From: Paludibacteraceae bacterium
GTDB lineage: Bacteria > Bacteroidota > Bacteroidia > Bacteroidales > Paludibacteraceae
Direction of reading: 5' to 3'
Assembly (NCBI GenBank): GCA_905234835.1
Contig: CAJOIZ010000005.1
Location: 1 to 64,000 of the forward strand
DNA: 64,000 nucleotides
The position numbers and the translations under genes are program-made. The notes under the pieces are model-generated. The model worked only from the letters and a program-made list of their open reading frames with translations. It did no database searches and was not told the origin of the DNA. This document shows, piece after piece, positions 59,145 through 64,000 of the stretch. The first letter of the stretch is position 1. Every line of letters starts with the position of its first letter.

Positions 59145-60056
59145 ATGAATAAATCATCAACATCGTATCTCTTTGAGTGTTACATCTGGCTTGTAAACAC
59201 TATCGCACGCGGACCAATCACCCGTGCCGCTATAGATGATAAGTGGGCGCGTGCATCCGTGAATGACTACAAGACGGATTCTATTCCGGAATGTACATTC
59301 CATCGCTGGCGCAATAATGTTGAACTGCTCTTCGATGTCACCATCAAATGCAATACACGCGGTGAGTACTACATTGAGGATGGGAACAACTTGCATAGCG
59401 ACGATTGGCGCAATCGCATGTTCCAGCTCTTTGCAATGAACTCGCTTATCAAAGACAGCAAGGAACTGCGTCATCGCATTTTGCACGAGCATGTTCCTTC
59501 CGGCGAGAAGTACCTTACGGCAGTTGTAGAAGCCATGCGAGATGGCTGCGTCTTGGAAATGACCTACCAAGGCTTCGCCAAAACAGAGCCTTCAACGTTT
59601 ATGGTAGAGCCTTATTGCTTGAAGATGTTCAAGCAGCGTTGGTATATGTTGGCTCATTCCGTAGGGAAAGATAAGACACTCATCTATTCGCTTGATCGTA
59701 TTCACGCCTTGGAGCCTACCACGCAGAAATATCAGCTACCGAAGGACTTTGATGCCGAGTTCTATTTCCGCAATGTGTATGGAGTGAGCGGCATGGAAGA
59801 TGAGCCGCAAGAGGTTGAAATCAAGATAGAAGCATACCAAGCCAATTTCTTGCGCACGCTACCGCTGCATGCATCGCAGACAGAGATTGAGCGCCAAGAA
59901 CAATACTCCATCTTTAGATATAACCTTGTTCCGGCATTTGAGTTCAAGCAGGAATTACGCAAACATGGTTCTGTTTTGGAGGTCTTAAAACCCCAATGGT
60001 TGCGTGACGAATTCCGCAAAGATTTAGCGTATCAACTTTCTAAATATCAAGACTAA
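59145..60056 (+). CDS. WYL-domain transcriptional regulator
   Basis: 303 residues. The N-terminal part (1-75, RAAIDDKWARASVNDYKTDS, ECTFHRWRNNVEL) is a winged-helix-like region; the WYL core follows with MTYQGFAKTEPSTFMVEPYC (about 143-162), RWYMLAHSVGKDKTLIYSLD (about 168-187) and the C-terminal extension (about 225-300). WYL proteins sense ligands, often nucleic-acid or nucleotide signals, and many control defence or DNA-damage genes. Nearby genes include a DnaQ-like exonuclease. Start at ATG 59145; 58 nt gap upstream shows no clear promoter. Confidence 0.85.
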   Translation: MNKSSTSYLFECYIWLVNTIARGPITRAAIDDKWARASVNDYKTDSIPECTFHRWRNNVELLFDVTIKCNTRGEYYIEDGNNLHSDDWRNRMFQLFAMNSLIKDSKELRHRILHEHVPSGEKYLTAVVEAMRDGCVLEMTYQGFAKTEPSTFMVEPYCLKMFKQRWYMLAHSVGKDKTLIYSLDRIHALEPTTQKYQLPKDFDAEFYFRNVYGVSGMEDEPQEVEIKIEAYQANFLRTLPLHASQTEIERQEQYSIFRYNLVPAFEFKQELRKHGSVLEVLKPQWLRDEFRKDLAYQLSKYQD

Positions 60057-60107
60057 TGGAAGCAACAATTGAAAACAAAGTTGCGTATATTTTGCAACGT
60101 ATGGAAA

Positions 60108-60199
60108 GACACCTGCATAAGCATCAGAGAGACACCTGAATAAACATCAGAGAGACACCTGAATAAACATTAGAGAGACATCTGCATAAACACAAGGCA
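60108..60199. repeat. 23-bp tandem repeat
   Basis: GACACCTG recurs at 60108, 60131, 60154 and (as GACATCTG) 60177, an exact 23-nt period; each unit has a GAATAAACAT-type tail. It lies in the 437-nt gap between the WYL and DnaQ-like genes. Confidence 0.8.
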
Positions 60200-60250
60200 T
60201 ACACCTTAACACCCACCATCCTTCAGCAGCCATACAGCAACAAACTCCGT

Positions 60251-60283
60251 AGGATAACCGATAGATAACCGAAGGATAACCGT
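60251..60283. repeat. 11-bp tandem array (AGGATAACCGA)
   Basis: Three units AGGATAACCGA, TAGATAACCGA, AGGATAACCGT, in the same gap as the 23-bp repeat. Confidence 0.7.
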
Positions 60284-60380
60284 ATGATAGTACTACTCTG
60301 ACCGAAGGCGCACCGTACTCCGACCGGAGACAAAACACTGGAATAAACAAAAGTATGGCACACATATCAAAAAAATGTAC

Positions 60381-60388
60381 TATCTTTG
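60381..60388 (+). promoter_or_regulatory. promoter -7 box before the DnaQ-like gene
   Basis: TATCTTTG about 105 nt upstream of ATG 60494. No clear -33 TTG. Confidence 0.55.
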
Positions 60389-60493
60389 CAAATAGAATAA
60401 TAATGTAGTATTTGAGCAAAAAACTTTAACAATAAACTCTATAAATATATAAAAAATGGATTCTATACAAATCAGAGATATACAAACTGAATT

Positions 60494-61009
60494 ATGAACA
60501 ACTTTGTAGCCATAGACTTTGAGACTGCCAACGGCAAGAAGTCAAGTATCTGTTCGGTTGGCATTGTGATTGTCAAGGACGGTGAGATAGTGGATAACTT
60601 TTATTCGCTTGTCAGACCCACGCCGAATTACTATGTTTCTTTCTGTCAGAAAGTACACGGCTTAAGTTATTGCGATACGAATGAGGAGCGGGAGTTTCCG
60701 GATGTATGGGCGGACGCGCAACGCAAGATACACGAGTATTTCCCATATATCGAAGATGGCGAAGTGCCTTTCGTGGCGCACAATAAGGCGTTTGACGAGA
60801 ACTGCCTGAAAGCGGTTTTTGCCGCCTACGAAATCGCTTATCCCAATTATGAGTTTGAGTGTACGCTGCTCAAGTCCCGCAGAGTATGGCGGGAAGGGCA
60901 TCATAACTTGGATATTATTGCCCGTTATTGCGGCTACGATCTCACCAACCACCACCACGCCCTCGCCGATGCCGAAGCCTGCGCCTGGATAGCAAGAGAG
61001 ATATTGTAG
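60494..61009 (+). CDS. DEDDh 3'-5' exonuclease (DnaQ-like)
   Basis: 171 residues. Exo I FVAIDFETANGKKSS (4-18) with the Asp/Glu pair, Exo II AHNKAFDENCL (about 95-105) and Exo III HHALADAEACAWIA (about 155-168) form the full DEDDh set. It is a lone exonuclease domain, too short for a polymerase fusion, and may act on DNA or RNA ends in repair. Its own promoter is seen; no operon partner. Confidence 0.9.
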   Translation: MNNFVAIDFETANGKKSSICSVGIVIVKDGEIVDNFYSLVRPTPNYYVSFCQKVHGLSYCDTNEEREFPDVWADAQRKIHEYFPYIEDGEVPFVAHNKAFDENCLKAVFAAYEIAYPNYEFECTLLKSRRVWREGHHNLDIIARYCGYDLTNHHHALADAEACAWIAREIL

Positions 61010-61082
61010 TCCGAACTGAAAATTTCACGAAGCAATAGCAGGATATATTACGGAGTGAATACTGGCTTTTTTTACGGAATTA

Positions 61083-61114
61083 TTTGCTTATTTGAAAAAT
61101 AAACAATAACTTTG
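61083..61114 (+). promoter_or_regulatory. promoter of the 61210 gene
   Basis: TTTG (61083-61086), 20-nt spacer, TAACTTTG (61107-61114); a second TTTG lies at 61091-61094. Confidence 0.65.
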
Positions 61115-61209
61115 CGGCAGCATAAATAATGCTGCCGGAAACTGCAAAGATTGCCACTGCCGACTCCAACGTCTGGATTACAAAACAAATCTTATTACAA
61201 TATACAAAT

Positions 61210-62277
61210 ATGGAAAACAAATCAAAATTATTCAGAGGGAATGCTTTGTTAATCTCCTTGTTATCAGGAAGTATGATTCTTCTTGTCGTGTTTATCTTCG
61301 TTGCAACTTTATCGGGCGCATGGCCTGGAGAAGGTGTCTCTGCCCAGATTCTATCCGCATTAGCAGGGGCAGTGGTTACTGCTATTATCACCATGTTCCT
61401 ACTTTTGGGACAGACCTCCAACGAGGAAAAGAAAGAACGAAATGCCAAAATCTTTGAAGAGAAACTGCGAATCTATAACGAGTTCCTGCAAAATCTCTGT
61501 CAAGTGGTCAAAGATATGGAAATATCCAAAGAAGAGGAAATAATGCTGGAGTTCCAGGTCGCACAAATAGCTATGCACACATCTACCGAATCCATCAATA
61601 AAATCAGCGAACAAGTAAGTGCTATCATCACCGGAATAAAAACAAAGGATAATCAAACCGGCGAAATGCTCAACGAACTGTTTGCAATAGCCGACATTTT
61701 CTACAAAGAACTATACGGCAAAGATAATGACATGGATGATAATTCTAGAGAGAGTACCATCGAATATTTCAGAACCATACTCATAGCAAAGGAGAAAATC
61801 CAGAATCAGGATGCCATACAGCGTCAGGCAGTCATAAACATGTATAAAGACAGGTCTTATCTTAATCTGACCGACAGAGCAAAACTGCTGAAAGCAATGA
61901 TTCCCCAAAACGAATCCAAGCAATGGATCTGGGCTCGCACAACACTCGTACATGAATACTTTACCGACATTGATCCAACCACAAACAGTTATATCAGTTC
62001 AAAGAATCAAATAGCAATTGACCTTTTCCCGAATAGCGATAAGAAAATCTACCGCATCACTATATTCTTACGGACTATGAATTTGGAAGGAATACAAAAA
62101 ATAGCAAAAGAGATATGGCCTGACAAAGAATTCAAACCTTATCCTTCCAATGAACCATGCAGGCTGACATACAAGAAATTTGATTTCAGTGCATCAAATG
62201 AAGAGATTGCACAAACAATGATTGAATTACTCAACGATATCAAGAACTATCGGGATAAAACATACCCGCTAAAATAA
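61210..62277 (+). CDS. hypothetical membrane protein with cytoplasmic domain
   Basis: 355 residues from ATG 61210 (MENKSKLFRGNALLISLLSG); the frame extends upstream to 61129 without a better start. Two transmembrane helices (about 12-33, ISLLSGSMILLVVFIFVATL; about 47-68, ILSALAGAVVTAIITMFLLL) then a long charged cytoplasmic part with helices (about 75-200). I recognise no family. The second half (about 270-355) is globular with YKKFDFSASNEEIAQTMIEL. Two helices plus a soluble effector-like part is a common shape of defence or signalling proteins, but no motif backs that. Confidence 0.65.
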   Translation: MENKSKLFRGNALLISLLSGSMILLVVFIFVATLSGAWPGEGVSAQILSALAGAVVTAIITMFLLLGQTSNEEKKERNAKIFEEKLRIYNEFLQNLCQVVKDMEISKEEEIMLEFQVAQIAMHTSTESINKISEQVSAIITGIKTKDNQTGEMLNELFAIADIFYKELYGKDNDMDDNSRESTIEYFRTILIAKEKIQNQDAIQRQAVINMYKDRSYLNLTDRAKLLKAMIPQNESKQWIWARTTLVHEYFTDIDPTTNSYISSKNQIAIDLFPNSDKKIYRITIFLRTMNLEGIQKIAKEIWPDKEFKPYPSNEPCRLTYKKFDFSASNEEIAQTMIELLNDIKNYRDKTYPLK

Positions 62278-62327
62278 CTTTCCGTTAAACTAAAAGGTGC
62301 GCACGATACCTACCAGTGCATACAACT

Positions 62328-62633
62328 ATGATTTCAGATGTAATCGAAAAGAACCAGCAGTATGTTGTATTAGATGAATACAACAAGAAAATTAGTAGTA
62401 ATTATTTTAGTTCGCTCGGCGAGTTAATTGGATTTACAGGATCTTTCCTCGTCTTTCGCAAAAACCAACAATACATTGTTTATGATGAAGATCTGACAAA
62501 AATTGCTTCTAATTATGAGAGCAATTTGGGTGAATTTCGTAAAGCTGTCGGTAATACAATCAATTTCCGAAAGAACGGACAGATACATACCTATGACAGT
62601 AATCTTGACAAAATAAGTAGTCGTTGGGAATAA
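62328..62633 (+). CDS. small protein of three internal repeats
   Basis: 101 residues from ATG 62328 (MISDVIEKNQQYVVLDEYNK); the frame also offers GTG 62316. Three copies of a ~33-residue unit: KNQQYVVLDEYNKKISSNYF, KNQQYIVYDEDLTKIASNYE and KNGQIHTYDSNLDKISSRWE. The pattern (K-N-x-Q...YD..L.KISS) looks like short beta-hairpin blades. No family recognised. The gap of 17 nt to the next gene suggests an operon. Confidence 0.65.
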   Translation: MISDVIEKNQQYVVLDEYNKKISSNYFSSLGELIGFTGSFLVFRKNQQYIVYDEDLTKIASNYESNLGEFRKAVGNTINFRKNGQIHTYDSNLDKISSRWE

Positions 62634-62650
62634 CTAAATATATTCAGCGT

Positions 62651-63442
62651 ATGAAAGAATTATCGTATTTTGCACAACTTAATGAGTTGTTTCAAGAATG
62701 GATGCAGGACCTTTCTGGTGAGGAAAGAAATTTATTCTGCAAAGACGGTCTTATGCTAAAGGCATATAAAACAGAGAAATCTATTGATACTCTTTGGGAT
62801 GAATCACCCAGAAGGGTTATGTTTATCCTAAAAGATAAAAATACTCCTGACGGAGATGATACGCGTTTGTGGCCTGTAGATGGTAAACATGGAATAGAAA
62901 TAAGAGAGTTACATGGAGGAAATATAGAACAGACAGGATTTTTTCCAAACATAGCACGTATTTTATATGGACTGACTGTAGAGACCATTGGATATAGCCA
63001 ATTGGAAATGCAAAAAGTAAAAGACAATTGGAATGCCTTGCCTTTCGCTTTTGTTGAAGCAAAGAAACTTGCGGGATATTCTTCTGTAAAAAGCGGTGAC
63101 ATAGAAAATGCACTCAAAAAAGATGGTGAATTCCTAATACGTGAAATTGAGATCCTTAATCCAAATATACTTGTTTGTTGTGATGCCGATGATACGCAAT
63201 TTAATTATATTACCCAACAGTATGATTCAGTCGAAAAAGGCGAGATAATTTCAATTGAATACAAGTATCCCATAAAACCTTGTTTTACATGTTGCTTACG
63301 ATATTATCCGACAATAAACAAAGTTGTCATTAAGTCATATCATCCTACAAGGACAGGTAAAGCAGGAGATTGGATTATTTACGAGAAAGTAATCAGCCCA
63401 TTTAGACAATTAATTAACAATCATAATATAAAATTCAAATAA
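62651..63442 (+). CDS. hypothetical protein, possibly UDG-fold
   Basis: 263 residues from ATG 62651 (MKELSYFAQLNELFQEWMQD); the frame to 62624 overlaps the previous gene. VMFILKDKNTPDGDDTRLWP (about 57-76), FFPNIARILYGL (about 98-109), NALPFAFVEAKKLAG, ILNPNILVCCDADDT and the end IKSYHPTRTGKAGDW (about 232-246) give an outline like the uracil-DNA glycosylase superfamily (D/N near the strand end, HP near the C-terminus), but catalytic residues are not secure. AT-rich compared with neighbours. Confidence 0.6.
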   Translation: MKELSYFAQLNELFQEWMQDLSGEERNLFCKDGLMLKAYKTEKSIDTLWDESPRRVMFILKDKNTPDGDDTRLWPVDGKHGIEIRELHGGNIEQTGFFPNIARILYGLTVETIGYSQLEMQKVKDNWNALPFAFVEAKKLAGYSSVKSGDIENALKKDGEFLIREIEILNPNILVCCDADDTQFNYITQQYDSVEKGEIISIEYKYPIKPCFTCCLRYYPTINKVVIKSYHPTRTGKAGDWIIYEKVISPFRQLINNHNIKFK

Positions 63443-63451
63443 TTTCCTCTC

Positions 63452-63515
63452 CTTTCATCTTATAAAAGCACAGTAAAGTAATTTTGCAGCGTGATTCGAA
63501 AAGCGGGTCACGCTG
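63452..63515 (+). promoter_or_regulatory. promoter with two palindromes before the 63546 gene
   Basis: CTTTCA (63452-63457) with TAAAAG (63463-63468), then 10 nt, then the -7 box TAATTTTG (63479-63486). Directly after it a perfect 8-bp inverted repeat CAGCGTGA (63487-63494) / TCACGCTG (63508-63515) overlaps the expected transcription start, so it may be an operator or a 5' stem-loop. Confidence 0.6.
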
Positions 63516-63545
63516 TAACTTTATTAACTACTATATTGCTACATT

Positions 63546-63935
63546 ATGGAACTACTTTGTGTTGCTGTTGACCCGTACTTGCCGGAAAGTAATACGCATT
63601 TTTTCCGTCCAAGCGACAAGTTTTATTTTGAGCTGGACTTGTGGGAAACTGATTTTGAAGATCCTGAGGAAACAGCCCTCAAAATCGCCGATCTCCGCTT
63701 TGTACTAGAACGAGGCTTTGACTTGAAGAAACATGTTATGGACTACATGAACTCGCTCCCGCTTGTTCCTGGATATCAAGAACCTATCCGTTCTGCCTTT
63801 AGGCGCTACATTAAGTTCATGCGTACCGGCGTTGGAAAATCCGAGCGTGGTTACAGAGATGCGTTTGTTGATGCCCTTGGCACGGATGAAATGGTTGAAT
63901 TATTTTGCAATGAAGTATTACTCTATAAAAAATGA
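63546..63935 (+). CDS. hypothetical protein
   Basis: 129 residues starting MELLCVAVDPYLPESNTHFF. It is acidic in the first half (ELDLWETDFEDPEETALKIA) and helical after that, with YQEPIRSAFRRYIKFMRTGV (about 76-95). No family recognised. Its stop overlaps the ATG of the next frame (ATGA), so at least two genes form this operon, which shares its promoter palindrome with the 58862 gene. Confidence 0.6.
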   Translation: MELLCVAVDPYLPESNTHFFRPSDKFYFELDLWETDFEDPEETALKIADLRFVLERGFDLKKHVMDYMNSLPLVPGYQEPIRSAFRRYIKFMRTGVGKSERGYRDAFVDALGTDEMVELFCNEVLLYKK

Positions 63936-64000
63936 AAGATATGAAAGCAATAGAAAAAATTTTGCAATCGGATGCCTTGAAATTTATTGAAGATGAAATC
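63932..64000 (+). CDS. partial gene running off the window
   Basis: 23 codons visible, MKDMKAIEKILQSDALKFIE then DEI, starting with ATGA overlap to the upstream gene. Too short to identify. Confidence 0.5.
   Translation, partial: MKDMKAIEKILQSDALKFIEDEI

Overview
The window looks like chromosomal DNA of a Bacteroidales bacterium (phylum Bacteroidota), probably host-associated. This rests on many promoters with the Bacteroidota -7 box TAnnTTTG and an upstream TTG/TTTG about 18-20 nt away, weak Shine-Dalgarno use, a type IX secretion (T9SS) C-terminal domain, BspA-type leucine-rich repeats, a C69 dipeptidase, DUF4831 and DUF4835 proteins beside recN, and meso-diaminopimelate dehydrogenase. I cannot name the genus from sequence alone.

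Layout. (1) 1-720: a small doubtful gene with its own promoter and terminator, then dispersed repeats. (2) 721-20992, all minus strand: a purine supercluster read guaB-guaA-purE-purL-purM-purH-purD-folD-purT-purB-purA-purF-like-carA, then guanine deaminase (guaD) on its own promoter. It covers nearly all of IMP, AMP and GMP synthesis; purC and purK are not in the window. (3) 21240-25230: a beta-CASP metallo-hydrolase, then a three-gene operon of an AbiEi-like winged-helix protein, a nucleotidyltransferase and a calcineurin-like phosphoesterase, with operator-like inverted repeats in front. (4) 25430-31200: defence-gene debris (RhuM and SIR2-like fragments), then a minus-strand NYN RNase / winged-helix nuclease-like / Dam methyltransferase-nuclease fusion / DpnA-type methyltransferase operon with an attenuator-like leader and an internal structured non-coding stretch; a relic of a second Dam methyltransferase lies upstream. 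(5) 31645-32666: two paralogous small basic proteins between a promoter and a strong terminator. (6) 33231-38544, plus strand: rpsO, a serpin lipoprotein, class I fumarase, a degenerate LytM protein and dxr. (7) 38577-44142: a giant T9SS cargo protein whose signal peptide follows a (CCTA)13 microsatellite, with both upstream ATGs out of frame, so it is probably phase-variable and OFF here. (8) 44421-50110: C69 dipeptidase, pepD, DUF456, YbaK-like deacylase, MATE pump. (9) 50133-58622: BspA-like surface protein, AlbA_2/Schlafen-type regulator, ddh, DUF4831, DUF4835, recN. (10) 58651-64000: an accessory tail with a WYL regulator, a DnaQ-like exonuclease and several unrecognised proteins.

Two genome-wide habits stand out. 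Many intergenic gaps hold short tandem arrays with an exact 11-bp period but unrelated unit sequences. Many start codons are preceded by degenerate 7-bp repeats that keep the same orientation relative to the downstream gene on both strands. The most promising candidates for undescribed biology are the phase-variable T9SS protein, the composite NYN/Dam-nuclease operon with its RNA structures, and the 11-bp array family.
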